Positions 38,901 to 50,313 of a DNA stretch of 64,000 nt are shown one piece after another. The translations under genes and the position numbers were made by a program. Below the pieces are notes generated by a model that had not been told where the DNA came from, made no database searches, and saw nothing but the letters and a program-made list of their open reading frames with translations. Positions within the stretch are counted from its first letter, which is position 1; each line of letters begins with the position of its first letter. Origin of the DNA: Salvia splendens (Eukaryota; Streptophyta; Magnoliopsida; Lamiales; Lamiaceae); contig NC_056053.1 of the NCBI RefSeq assembly GCF_004379255.2, positions 18,844,188-18,908,187 of the forward strand, given 5' to 3'.

Positions 38901-40268
38901 ACAGTACTATCTTTAAGCCTTTAACTTATTATTATTGAGCAATCAAGCTTTTTCTATGACAAGAATCCTCTTTTGTGAAAGCTATAGTAAATACAAGTGA
39001 CAAGTAAGCAAAACAAAGTCCAGAATTTCATCAGCCTTTCACACACCGATTCTCTCTTAACAGAAACAAAAAAAGGCTGAACGTGATGTAGCCAAAATAT
39101 ATGCATTGGATCACATTCCAATAACCAAATTATCATCTTCTTAATCGTCCTATTCATTATTTTCCTTTTGCATCCAGTCGAGTGACATCTAAATTGGATA
39201 CTAGAATCTAGTGTGCCTTATTTACAAATTGTAAAAGCTTATCAAAAAAGGTATATGCATAAAATTCAATACTGATTCAATCTCAGACAAAGCTCATACT
39301 AGCTCATTTCATACTCTTCATCTTGTACAACGAACTGATCGCCACCTCGGGAGACTAACTAGTCAAATCCCTAATAGTCTAAACATAGCAGACACATATG
39401 CTACAAATGGTTCCAGGCAAAACTACCATTTAAAGTGATATATTTCTGGACGAGCAGCAATATCAATCTTACCACAGGAGTGAACTCTTCAGTCTCAGTT
39501 AAGAAGATCCAAGTAATTAAGTGCTGAACAAGGCATGAAAGACTAAATGATAATTCAAGCTGCAACTTTTTCACCCAAACACATACCAAAGCGAACAAGA
39601 TTAAACTCTAGAACAAATAGGCACTAGAAAGACCAATCACCACTTAAACACTTAATTTCCTCACGCATCACAGAAAATCACAGAAAACAAAGCAGAAAAC
39701 AAAACGCAACCCTAACCTTCCAGGCCAGCAGAAGCAGGAAAACTTCGAGCCCCCAAGCACCTCTGTCCACATAATCCCCATTGAACACGAAAAAGCGATC
39801 ATCGGCAGGAAATCCGGCTTCTCTGAGCAGAAAAAGCACATCATGCAGCTGACCGTGAACGTCCCCCACGACGACGACGCTGCAGTCCGAATTGAGATCG
39901 GAATTCTCGTCGATCCTGACGCAATTGGGCTCCTTGTGCAAAATCTTAGATGCGGTGAGCACGAGCTTGTCGAAGGCGGCGACGGGTAGCACGGAGGGGA
40001 GCTCCGAGGGCGGAAGAGCTTCGGAAGCCCATTCGAAGGCGTGTACGAGGTCGGCGACCCAGGAGGCGGTGAGAGCGCCGCCTTCGGGCCATACGATGGG
40101 GATCTGAGGGAGGGTTGGGGGTGGGGACCGTGGCTTGGAATCGGAGAAGAAGTCCTCGTCGGAGGATTGCGGCGGTAGAGGAGGAGGAGCCGCCGCCGCC
40201 GCCGCCGGTGGTGATGGGAGCATAGCTGGCTCTGATGCTGTGTTGACGTGGCTTTGATTGCCTATCAA
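35993..40268 (-). CDS. PP7: Serine/threonine-protein phosphatase 7 (PP7)
   Basis: Five exons (40268-39717, 38864-38373, 37226-37080, 36451-36344, 36094-35993) are joined at phase-0 GT-AG introns. They give 466 residues from the first ATG, or 451 from the second ATG at 40223, which is the more family-like start. The N-terminus is an Ala/Pro-rich low-complexity arm and an acidic-Ser patch. The metallophosphatase core follows: GDVHGQ (135-140 from the first Met), GDYVDRG (164-170), RGNHE, YTAHGG and [12 protein letters not shown]. The lysine-rich insertion [16 protein letters not shown] after HGG and the long spacer before the RSHE block are characteristic of plant PP7, a PP5-related, calmodulin-regulated nuclear phosphatase implicated in light and heat signalling. 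The C-terminus is acidic. Large introns (about 0.85 kb and 1.15 kb) contain no genes. Confidence 0.95.
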
Positions 40269-41232
40269 TTCTACGTATACTATATTTAATTAGTAATTAA
40301 ACCAATTCAAATATTTCAGGTATTAATATTTTACTAACATGCTTCTTTAGCAAAAAGAAAAACAATTTTACTACCTTAAATTTTTTATTCCAAACGGCCT
40401 AACCAGCTACCCATATACACGCCATTTTTTGAGTTGATAAAAGCAAGAAAATCTCTTGTGATTCGTGGAGATTTTATAGAGTTTAATTCTTTTATTAAGT
40501 TTACATTATTGGATATTGATAAGTGAAAATAATAAACACACAAGCATTGAATCTCATAATCACATGTCTAGTTCGAACATGAATGTCCTAGAAATTATTT
40601 TAAGCTTAATTATTTAATTTCCTGTATGAAACTTAATCGATCTTTTAACTAGTTGATATATATTTCGTCTTAGCTACTTATTTGATCATTGCCACTGATT
40701 AGGGTGCTAGATAATTATGATTATTGATCGAGTTTAATCATGATTGATGGTATGCTGCAATGTTTAATAATATCTCAGTTCGAAAAAGAGTTATAAATAA
40801 ATAAAATATTGAAAATTCGTATTTAAAAAAGGGCAATCAATTAAAAAAGGTCATGACCTAAAAGAAAAGAAAAAATTGTTGCAATAACGTAGAACTTTGA
40901 TTTGTGTACGTATTCGCATGAGTAGATACATCACTAAGATTACGGTATAGTTACATAAACTGGTAAACCAAACATGCCCTATGTGACTATATATAAGTTC
41001 AGATAGAGTTATGGAAGAGGCCTATCACGATGTGGCATTTAGTTATCTAACGTTTGATTTCAAAGTTTATTTACTAGAGGTAGCTTAATTGTTATTTGGC
41101 TTGTTGGATTGAGATGTAAACTAGTTAAGGATTCCCAAATATATTCTCGAGTTTTTATTGTCATTTCCAGTTTGTCCACTATTTTGGAAGCAACTTTGAA
41201 GAAAGAGAATTAATGCGTTTTCCAGCAACCAT
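40269..41232. other. Upstream region of PP7, AT-rich intergenic
   Basis: Probable promoter of the minus-strand phosphatase. I saw no repeat ends or coding frames. Confidence 0.45.
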
Positions 41233-41235
41233 TCA

Positions 41236-41748
41236 GAGCGTCCACAATAGGGAGCAGCGGCCCAGCCATGTCCTCGGGCGGGAGCCGCAACTCCCTATAG
41301 GGGTGGACAAGGTAGGGCGCGCCGGGAGGGAGGGTGTGGACATGGGCGGGCTACGGAGTTTGCACGGACACGACCCATGGGGGAGTGGCGGCGCACTATT
41401 ACAGGGCGCCGGAAATCGTTTTTTTTCTTATTTTTTTCCTATAAACACTCTTTTAAATTTTTCTCTATTCCACTTTCTAAAAATGAACAACGACGATGAG
41501 TATCAACAATTGATCGATGGGGCATTTCATGCACTGGTTGAGGATTTGAATTATTTTTTTTTAATTAAATTATGCATTTTTTCTAATTAATATAGTCTGA
41601 TAATTTTTATTCTAATTGAATTAAAATATACCAACAATTGAAAAAATAATGTGATTTATGGTTACGGCTTGTCCACTATTAGGTTGGACAAGTTTTTTTG
41701 TGGTTGTGGATAAGAATTTGTGGTTTGGCCAAACTATTGTGGACACTC
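41236..41748 (+). mobile_element. Harbinger-like non-autonomous element, TCA TSD
   Basis: The ends are GAGCGTCCACAATAGGG and ATTGTGGACACTC, inverted relative to each other. TCA lies at 41233-41235 and at 41749-41751. A short frame from 41483 (MNNDDEYQQLIDGAFHALVE) may be the start of a deleted Harbinger transposase or ORF1. About 513 bp. Confidence 0.75.
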
Positions 41749-41777
41749 TCATATTTCCTGCAATTTCTCAACCGTAA

Positions 41778-42009
41778 GGGCGTCCACAATAGGGAGCCGC
41801 GGCTCCCGCCCAACGACTTGGCTTGGCCGCGGCTCCCTATGGTGAGGAAACAAAAGGCTGGGGCGGAGGGGGACGGACATGGGCCCGCCGACTACTTGGC
41901 GCGGACACGGCTGAGAGAGAAGGGCTTGGGCGCGGGGCGCGGCAAGGACATGGCTATGGGAGAAGGGGGTGGCGGTGGGAGGCGGCTTGTCCTCACACTG
42001 TGGACACTC
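41778..42009. mobile_element. Harbinger-like MITE, TAA TSD
   Basis: It runs from GGGCGTCCACAATAGGGAGC to CACTGTGGACACTC (232 bp), with TAA at 41775-41777 and 42010-42012. Its ends and its gggagccgcggctccc subterminal palindrome match the element just upstream, so the two belong to one family. The interior is GC-rich with no gene. Confidence 0.8.
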
Positions 42010-42397
42010 TAACTCTTTCATTCTTCCTCAGCTCCTAGGCTTTGCAACTCCAATTTAACTCCCATTTTTTTCTCTCAATATGTGCACGAAGTAGCTTAGC
42101 CACCGGCCACCGCTACTTTCTTAATAAAAATTAACAAATGAATACTAAAAATCTAAAAATCATCCTAAATCAGTAATAAACCGAGCATTCAAGCAATCAT
42201 AACGACAACGAATAAGCTAATTGCAACAGCAAATCCTCCTCCATTGAATACCGCATCGTTTGCTGAAAGAAACGAGCGTCACCGGCGGTTGGGGACGTGG
42301 AGACCGATGACGAGGGAGAGGTAGTTGATGGTGGAGGATCTGACGGCGAGAGTAAGCCGGCGGGAGAAGGAGCAAGCGCTGAGGACGGTGGTAGATA

Positions 42398-42502
42398 TTA
42401 GAAATGGACCACTCACCCCTTAAAAGGCCTTATAAGGAGAGGGTTATCCACACTTATATAGATTAGATGAGATCTTCACCAAGTCAATGTGGGACAGAAT
42501 TA
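42398..42502 (-). repeat. Inverted partial copy of the TRIM LTR
   Basis: This segment is the near-exact inverse of the adjoining LTR. It shares ttagaaatgg, cccttaaaaggccttataag, ggttatccacacttatatag and gatgagatcttcaccaagtc. It abuts the 5' LTR head to head, forming a ~200-bp imperfect palindrome. Confidence 0.8.
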
Positions 42503-42890
42503 AGATCTCGTCGACTTGGTGAAGATCTCATATAATCTATATAAGTGTGGATAACCCTCCCCTTATAAGGCCTTTTAAGGGTGAGTGACCCATTTCTAAT
42601 ATGGTATCAGAGCGGACCCAGGTCGATGATGGTTTTCTCTTTATCTCTTATCTACCTCACGAGTGGAAGATCAATGTCCTTTCCGGCCCACATCGATGAT
42701 GGTTCTCTTATCTTGCCTACCTACGTGATGGAAGTCCGATGTGTCATTCCGGCTCACACGTGCAGGGGCGTGTTAAAAACTCTAAATTCTGTCCCAAATT
42801 GACTTGATGAAGATCTCATCTAATCCATATAAGTATGGATAACCCTCCGCTTATAAGGCCTTTTAAGGGGTAAGTATCTCATTTCTAATA
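42503..42890 (+). mobile_element. TRIM-like terminal-repeat retrotransposon in miniature
   Basis: A truncated 5' LTR (42503-42601) is followed at once by TGGTATCAGAGC (42602-42613), the primer-binding site complementary to initiator tRNA-Met. The internal region is only about 160 bp and contains a repeated tcgatgatggtt word. A purine-rich caggggcg precedes the 3' LTR at 42771-42890, which starts TGTTAAAAAC. Both LTRs carry cttataaggccttttaaggg and gataaccctcc. No coding capacity, as in TRIMs. Confidence 0.8.
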
Positions 42891-42898
42891 TGCATGTA

Positions 42899-43101
42899 CT
42901 CCCTCCGTCCCATTAAAGATGACTCACTTTCCTTTTTGGTTTGTCTCATACAAGATGACCCATTACTATAAATGAAAACACATTTATATCTACTTTATTC
43001 TCTCTCTCTTACTTTACTCTCTCCTCTTAACACACAAAATAAAACTGCATAAAACTCCGTGCCACCCAAGGAAGGGGTCATCTTCCTTGGGACGGAGGGA
43101 G
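42899..43101. mobile_element. Stowaway-like MITE
   Basis: It starts CTCCCTCCGTCCCATTAAAG after TA and ends cttgggacggagggag before TA. About 203 bp. It lies only 8 bp beyond the TRIM 3' LTR. Confidence 0.9.
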
Positions 43102-43103
43102 TA

Positions 43104-43489
43104 TCGGTTTTGTTTCCGATTTGTGAGTCGGTTTGTATTCTGCCCGATAATATCGGTTGATTTTATTTGTATTCTGCCCGATTATATCGGTTGATTCCGT
43201 TGAATTCGTTTTTTTGTTGTTGAATTTCTGAATATGTTTTTAGATCTATCTCTCTTACGATTAATTCGGATGTTTGTTTGATATCTCTCTCCGTTCAAAA
43301 TCGGATGATTCTCAATTTTTTTCGATTATCCTCTCCATCTCTTTTTCAATTTGTTTTTCTATCTCTAGCTGATTCAATCAGCTTGTCTTCTCTATCTCTC
43401 GTCTCTGATCCAAGCCTGGTTGTGCTGTTGTGGTTGTTTGAAATGTGATTTTGTTCTTCCTTGAGAAGTCTGTTTCATGGCCAGATCTG
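43104..43489. other. Short stretch before the first long LTR
   Basis: T/C-rich sequence with a local duplication (attctgcccgat plus atatcggttgatt, twice at about 43139-43195). It resembles a 5' UTR or intron-like transposon leader. No gene. Confidence 0.4.
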
Positions 43490-45031
43490 TGTTGGGACTA
43501 CCGCAGCGGAAGACACGGAAAACAAACAGGTCCTTACAGATCTATTTAGGTGATTATGCATTCGATTCCAATTTCATGCAATTATTCTAGATCTATAGAT
43601 GAAACACATCAAAACGCGTACAACATGCAATTTTCACGTACATATGATTGTTACCTCTTGATCCATCATAGGATTGACGTTGCTAGCTGCACCTCCCAGT
43701 GATCCTTGATTTATCGACCACAAATCTTCCACTCTATTCCCATGTCCTTAATTATTCATCCGTGTGGGCGGATCTCGAAGAATCAATAATAGTTTGATGA
43801 GATCTAGGAAGAACACTACACAAAACAATCTACCTCAATTCAATTCTATGGATTAGAATGAACAAGATAAGACAAGAATCAAAACCCTAGCTCTCCCTCC
43901 GGCGAGGCTCGAAAATCGAGGTGAGAGAGAGAGAGAGAAACCACACGAGTGGCTGCTAGGGTTTGGAGTAGGAGAATTGTGTTATGTCTTGTGTGTTAGG
44001 GTTTCCACATCTCATCACTATTTACAAGCTTGGACTAGGTTTGGGCTAGAGTGGGGATCCATGGAATGATTTAGATGTTGGGCTCACCCATTAGATAAAT
44101 ATCTAATTAAATCAATTGACCCATGATTTAATATATTATCAATGGAATATTATTTTATTCCACTAAAGAATAATATTGCACTCCCATCTAAATCACCAAA
44201 TTACAAATAACTTGGGTCCATTTTATTTTATAACGTTTCTCGTGTTTAAGATTATCTTAATCCGTCAATTTAATTCTTTGTCTGCTATATGACTTGGAAT
44301 TAAATTAATTCTCCAAAGAGTTTTTCTAGTTCGAAACTTTATTTATTATTCATGGAATAAAATTCCAATTGCGCAGATTTCTGAATAATAAATTCATTTT
44401 CAAACACCTCTTGGGGATTTAATCATACCACACTAGGCACGGTAATTCTATGAAATAATATTCGAATACCTTCATGTTATTCAATTACTACCACACAAGA
44501 TATCATGTTTGAGTTACGTACAAACTCTCTCATATTGATAAGTCAAAGTGGCGTTTGATTAAATAAACAATATTGATATTAATTTCATAGACTAGAAAAT
44601 ACTAAAATTTCTGAAATATATTCTTTCAGTAGATAACAATAAAGAATACATTTCGTATTAGATCCTTTCAATGCTTTACCACATCGGTGTTACTAATCTC
44701 TTCTTAGGTAAGAGAGGATTATCACAAACACCGCAACCATACCAATAGGTAGCCAAAGTCTATCTAGGTTGTGAATATGTTTTTCTTCTTACTAGATCTG
44801 ACCAAGTCCCCTACTGGAAAACTCATGAGGATTCATCGAATTTCCCTACTTTGACCTTCTTAGTAAGAAGCCTTAGACTTGTTTATTATATTTCAATAAA
44901 TAAACCATTATATTACATTATTTATTCTCATAATTAGGTAAACAAGTGGACGTTGCGTTTCTCATATACATGCACAAGCTGACTGTACAAAGGCATGTAC
45001 GCTCGAAGTATCTTTTGGTATACAAACCCCA
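43490..45031 (-). mobile_element. Copia-like solo LTR, copy 1 (~1.54 kb)
   Basis: It starts TGTTGGGACTACCGCAGCGG and ends ACAAACCCCA. The whole unit recurs at 46033-49245 (interrupted there). TG...CA ends, absence of coding sequence and repetition indicate an LTR. The inverse orientation (ending CCGCTGCGGTAGTCCCAACA) looks like the 3' ends of plant copia LTRs, so I place it on the minus strand. No TSD is visible for this copy. Confidence 0.65.
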
Positions 45032-45400
45032 ATAACATGTTGTTTGTTTTGGTGAGGAGAAATGACTATCCTATGCTTCGATGTGGTGTTGTGATTGTTC
45101 TTAGTCTTGATGCTCAAGGATTTGAGGGAGAAAGCTAGCTTTGCAACAAGTTTTTTGCGCAAGGAACTTGGTTAGGGGTAGAAGATGCTGCCAAGTTGGA
45201 AGCTTATGTTTTTTGTGGAGTTACATAATTGCTAATGTGATGATGAATGGCCTACATTGTGATGGTTTGCAAATGATGAAGATGGTTTTTCTTTGGACTT
45301 GGAGTTAGAATAAATCTTAGTTGTTTGTAGTTCTCTTCTTAGTTTGATGCTTCCTTTACAAGATGGTAGCATTTGTTTTAGCTTCCATCTTGAGGGGGAC
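45032..45400 (+). mobile_element. 3' internal remnant of a copia-like element with polypurine tract
   Basis: Non-coding remnant ending in the polypurine tract TTGAGGGGGAC directly before an LTR start TGTTGAAATT. That arrangement closes the internal region of plant Ty1/copia elements. The rest of the element is absent. Confidence 0.6.
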
Positions 45401-45577
45401 TGTTGAAATTAAAAATAAAATATAGTAATTAGTAAGGTTGATTAGTATAATTAGTTAGGTTGATTAGTTAGTTTTTTGTTATTTTACCGAGCCTATATAT
45501 AAGGATTCTCATTGTAATTCGCAGTTAACTTCTTTCAAAATGTAGTCAATAATGAATTTTTCCCTTTTTCTTCTCCA
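45401..45577 (+). mobile_element. Copia-like 3' LTR
   Basis: It begins TGTTGAAATT after the polypurine tract and has a tandem gttgattagt word. A TATA-type promoter ctatatataagg lies at about 45491 with an R-like tctcattgtaattcgca downstream. It seems to end tcttctcca near 45577. The length fits a small LTR. Confidence 0.6.
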
Positions 45578-45694
45578 CCCTCTCCATTGAAAGTTTTCCC
45601 CAATTTTAGCAGTTACTTCATCCTCTTTCATTGGAGGTTTCTCAATCCAAATGAATTCACCATTTTCAACAAAGAAAGATTTGGAAACCGCCAT
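45578..45694 (-). pseudogene. Unidentified 5' gene fragment abutting the copia LTR
   Basis: From the ATG at 45694 a frame reads MAVSKSFFVENGEFIWIEKP and continues for about 37 residues to the LTR boundary, after which the translation is antisense LTR. The sequence upstream of the ATG (tctctctctaccttcg) resembles a plant 5' UTR. It looks like the first exon of a host gene left beside the element. I do not recognise the gene. Confidence 0.4.
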
Positions 45695-46024
45695 TGCTGT
45701 TATGGAACGAAGGTAGAGAGAGAAAGGGTAAATGCGTGGAGAGCAAAAATAACGAAACAGTGTATTAAAGAAGAGGGTACGCTGGTAATTTTGGGTATAT
45801 AACTGGGTTACTGTTCAAAATGCCGATACTTATCGGTAGCAATTTGACCGATACACTAACTGCATCTAAGCGCCTTCATTCAGCGAGCCTTTGTCTTATC
45901 TGTGGGCCATCCAATTACCCTAAGGCATAGTTTGTTAGCTTTATCAAATTATCCTAAGTTAAATTATATCAATTTAAATTATCTTAATAAATGTGATTAT
46001 TAATCTATTCTACACGTTTGGTAG

Positions 46025-49000
46025 GCATTAAGTGTTGGGGTTACCACAGCGGAAGACACAGAAAATAAACAGGTCCTTACCGATCTATTTAGGTGATTAC
46101 ATATTCGATTCCAATTTCATGCAATTAATCTAGATCTATAGATGAAACACATCAAAACACATACAACATGCAATTTGATGTAGATTTGATTGTTACCTCT
46201 CGATCCATTGAAGGATTGATGTTGCTAGCTCACCTCCCGGTGATCCTTGATTTATCGACCATGAATCTTCCACTATATTCCCATGTCCTTGATTATTCAT
46301 CCGTGTGGGCGGATCTTGAAGAATCAATAATAGTTTGATGAGATCTAGGAAGAACACAACACAAAACAATCTATCTCAATTCAATTCTCTGGATTAGAAT
46401 GAACAAGATAAGAAAACTATCAAAACTCTAGCTCTCCCTTTGGCGAGGCTCGAAAATCGAGGTGAGGGAGAGAGAGAAACCACACGAGTGGCGGCTAGGG
46501 TTTAGAGTAGGAGAATTGTGTTATGTCTTATGTTCTAGGGTTTCCACATCTCATCACTATTTATAAGCTTGGACTTGTTGGGCTAGAATCGGGATCCATG
46601 GAGTGAATTAGATGTTGGGCTCACCCATTAGATAAATATCTAATTAAATCAATTAACCCATTATTTAATATATTATTGATAAGGCATGTTTCATGCATGT
46701 GTTCTGTGATTAAACTACACACATTTCTGTAATCTAACGTGCAATTGTAAGCCAGATGTGTGAAAGTCCGCCACATTTAGAGATTTAATGGATCAACTGG
46801 GCGGACGAGCGAATCAAGGAGAATGAGTTACTTTGCTGCGCAAACGGCTCAAGTCAAACTATATGGCATGCAGCAGGAGCACCTGATTAGCAGATGGAGC
46901 GTAACACAAGAAAGATCCTCAAAGACGCAAGGGCAAGAAAGACTTTTAGAAGGGTAGTTGCCCTAGGGATCAAGACCTCACGCCTTCCTATAAATGGAAA
47001 TAGAGAAGGGGGAAGGAAGCAGCACTCATTAGACTTCAGCTCTCTCTTAGGGTTGAAATGGGGGCTCCCAATACTCCACACTCCTAAATTCCGTTACAAC
47101 ACACACTTGGTTCCTTAGTTTAGTTTTAGTTTTAGCAGCAGTTAGGTGTTGGTTCTTGCACTTTCATCATTTTTGGTTCTGTAATTCCGTTCCGAGAAGG
47201 GACGAAGATACAATCTGCTACTTTTGCATTTTGCTACGTTTGGTTTATGTTTTTCTCTGCTGTTATAAACTTTAGTGTTTTTGTGAAGTAAATTTGATGA
47301 ATGATTTCAGTTTACCTTGGACTATTCTGTTCCCATGCATGAATTCTTTGATTTATCTTTGATTTCTGATTTATGATGCATCTGTCAACTAAGTTTCTTG
47401 CTATTGTTTAAACTTTGGAATCTGCGTTGTTAACTTACAAATTATGCTTGGTTGCGAAGAAATCTTGAATGTAATGAGCTAGGATGTTTAGATCTGGTAC
47501 ATTGGAGTATAGTAGAGTAGATCTGAGTATGTTTACGTCGATTGAAGATGTGATCGTGTCTGATTTAGCTTCGGTAGTTGTAGATCTGATTGTCGATTTA
47601 TGATTTCTGCATGATTATGAGTCGGTCAGTTTATCTATGTGTGTAGTCGTCTTCTTTCTGCTTTAGTTTGGAGTCATGTGTTAGTTTTGTAAGTTTGTTT
47701 CTTTTATGCAAGTTCGTTATGAAGGAAATCTCTGCAGATCTGATTTACTCTGTTTTCAATTTAGTTGTATGAGGAAGATGAGTTTGTTAGAAAAGTTTCA
47801 CTTTATCGTACGTTTTGCAGAGCCCTGACACCGACTCACTTTTATTCTGTTTGACTATTTCAGGAAACCATCATACAAGTTCCTCAGCTCGAATGAGTTG
47901 ATCAGTTCAGTTTAGTTAGTCCCTCAGTTTATTTAGACCCGTAGTAATCTCAACTTGACCCACTTTTTAAGCGTGGCAGCAGCCACCCCAACTTGTCCTT
48001 AACAAATGTAGACCACACCCTCTCTGTGGGATTCGATCTTTACTTCCCTTTACTAAGTAATAGTATTATGGGTTAAGGTTTTGAAAGCCTTCGAGTTCCT
48101 CCGTTCACACACTCAACAAGGCCCGAGTAGGTGGAACTTTGTCAAGTTGTTCAGCCAGGTTATCCATTGAATCTGTCCATAGGACACGTGCAGGTGACAA
48201 AAGACATTGTTCGACTAGATCCATTTGGTATTCCGACATGATCAATCTGCAACTACCAGCTCATGTTTCAGTTGGAGCGAAGGATAAATAGCGACAAAAT
48301 ATCTAAAAGGGGAACAACAAAGGAAGAGAACAAAAAAATAAAGAGCTTTCAATTATCCAATGGAATATTATTTTGTTCCACTAAAGAATAATATTGCACT
48401 CCCATCTAAATCACCAAATTACGAATAACTTGGGTTTCATTTTATTTTACAATATTTCCCGCGTTTAAGATTATCTTAATCCATCAATTTAATTCTTTGT
48501 CTGCTATGTGACTTGAATTAAATTAATTCTCCAAAGAGTTTTCTAGTTTGAAACTTTATTTATTATTCATGGAATAAAATTCCAACTGTGTAGATTTCTG
48601 AATAATAAATTCCTTTTTCAAATACCTCTTGGGGATTTAATCATACCACACTGGGCACGCGAATTCTATGAAATAATATTCCAATATTTTCATGTTATTC
48701 AATTACTACCACCTAAGATACCATGTTTGAGTTGCGAAAAACTCTCTCATATTGATAAGTCAAAGTAGCGTTTGATTAAATAAACAATATTAATATTATT
48801 TTCATAGACTAGAAAATACTAAAATTTCTGAAATATATTTTTTCAGTAGATAGCAATAAAGAATACATTTCGTATTAGATCGTTTCAATGTTTTACCACA
48901 CCAGTGTTACTAATCTCTTCTTAGGTAAGAGAGAATTATCAAACACTGCAATCATACCAATAGGTAGCCAATGCCTATCTAGGTTGTGAACTCATTTTTC

Positions 49001-49253
49001 TTCTTACTAGATCTGGTCAAGTCCCCTACTGGAAAACCCATGAGGAATCATCAGATTTCCCTGCTTTAACATTCTTAGTAAGAAGCCTTAGACTTGTTTA
49101 TTATATTTCATTAAATAAACTATTATATTATATTATTTATTCTCATAATTAGGTAAAAAAGTGGACGTGGCGTTTCTCGTATGCATGCACAAGCTGACTG
49201 TACAAAGGCATGTACGCTCGAAGCATCTTTAATATACAAACCCCAGCATTAAG
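46025..49253 (-). mobile_element. Copia-like solo LTR, copy 2, interrupted by a solo LTR
   Basis: This is the second copy of the 43490-45031 unit, about 90 percent identical by eye. It runs from TGTTGGGGTTACC at 46033 to AAACCCCA at 49245. GCATTAAG flanks it on both sides (46025-46032 and 49246-49253). If the LTR actually ends CCCCAGCA, the flanking repeat is the 5-bp TTAAG expected for an LTR element. The unit is broken at 46676/48357 by a different LTR. Confidence 0.72.
46672..48356. mobile_element. Solo LTR of 1675 bp with 5-bp TSD
   Basis: It begins TGATAAGGCATG at 46677 and ends GAGCTTTCA at 48351. ATTAT is duplicated exactly on both sides (46672-46676 and 48352-48356). Copy 1 of the surrounding repeat shows the uninterrupted target, which confirms the boundaries. 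There is no coding sequence. The size and the word tgtgggattcgatct near 48027 recall Ty3/gypsy elements of the Tat/Athila type, but that is a guess. Confidence 0.85.
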
Positions 49254-50313
49254 AAATATCCGTTCTATTTTTTATGTTGTTTGATAGAGTTTCTAAAATA
49301 ATAGATTAAAATAGATAATGACAATATTATCATTTAATTAATTTTCATAATAATTAGGGTTATATTTAAAATTAGAGAAAAAGGTAGCCTCCATCTCCTC
49401 GGAGCCTTCTTCTCCATTACTTCACTTTCTCAACTCTAACTATCCATTACTCATTCCATCACTCCACTTCTCAACCATTTTAATCCCACTCTCTCCACTC
49501 ATGAAGTAGGTCTCCATCTCCAAGTTTTCTATAAATAAGACTCATCTCATTTGCCTAATTTACAGTCCAACAAAGTAGCAACGGAGGTATACAAAATTTG
49601 TAGTATTTGTTTCATGTATTAATTTTGTTCCTCTTTTCCGATCGTAATTTGTATTGTTTGTTTTGTGCATTAATCGGTTCTTCTCGTCGTTGGTTATGCA
49701 TGGCTGAACATCAAGGTTCAAAAATGGTTGTCGATGATAGTCAAATGACACTTTGACACAAAGTATGAGATTATGTGTGTGATTACACAAGAAAGCATAT
49801 CTCTGTTATTCAATTTGATTGAAGTAGGTAGTTCAGCGAAAGCATTGTTATTCCAAGAAAAGGCTATAAATATGAATAGGCTGTACACCTACACCACATA
49901 TCTGAATAAATGGTATATGTCAATATTCTCATTGTAAATTTCAGCATTATCCAAGAAAGCATTTCTCTATTATTCCAAGAAAGAAATGATATTTGTGTAA
50001 AAAAAATTGAATGAATGGACGTAGAGAAACAAAAAAAATGATATTTGTGTAAAAAAAGGTTAATATGAGGGTACTTGTATAAAAACATAGATGTGTCAAG
50101 TTTTATAATTGATGCAGATAAATAATCAGATCATGGAGACTAAATAGTTTTATCTATAATATGAGAGTCTATTATATCGGACCGTTCTTAATCATAGGCT
50201 TTAAACACAAATAATATATGCTACTAAATGATGAATAATGTAGATTAAATAATCTAATCTACCATTAACAGCTACCAAACTATGCCCCAGCTAACTCTGC
50301 TTAACTGCGCCCA
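49254..50313. other. Intergenic or MITE interior, no gene
   Basis: AT-rich with a short C/T-rich stretch at 49385-49560. No supported coding region was found. Part belongs to the split MITE. Confidence 0.45.

Larger units (their letters stand above)
45926..50286. mobile_element. MITE-like element split by a 3.2-kb nested insertion
   Basis: The left end is GGCATAGTTTGTTAGCT and the right end is its inverse (agctaccaaactatgcc). The arms continue to pair loosely (aatctattctac versus aatctaatctacc). The region 46033-49245 lies inside as a later insertion. No TSD could be fixed. Confidence 0.45.

Noticed and set aside
46025..49253. hAT DNA transposon, because of the 8-bp GCATTAAG repeat
   Set aside because: TG...CA ends, the polymerase-free 1.5-kb repeat and the copia-like CCCAACA terminus fit an LTR better; a 5-bp TTAAG TSD is possible within the same repeat. 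Not fully excluded.
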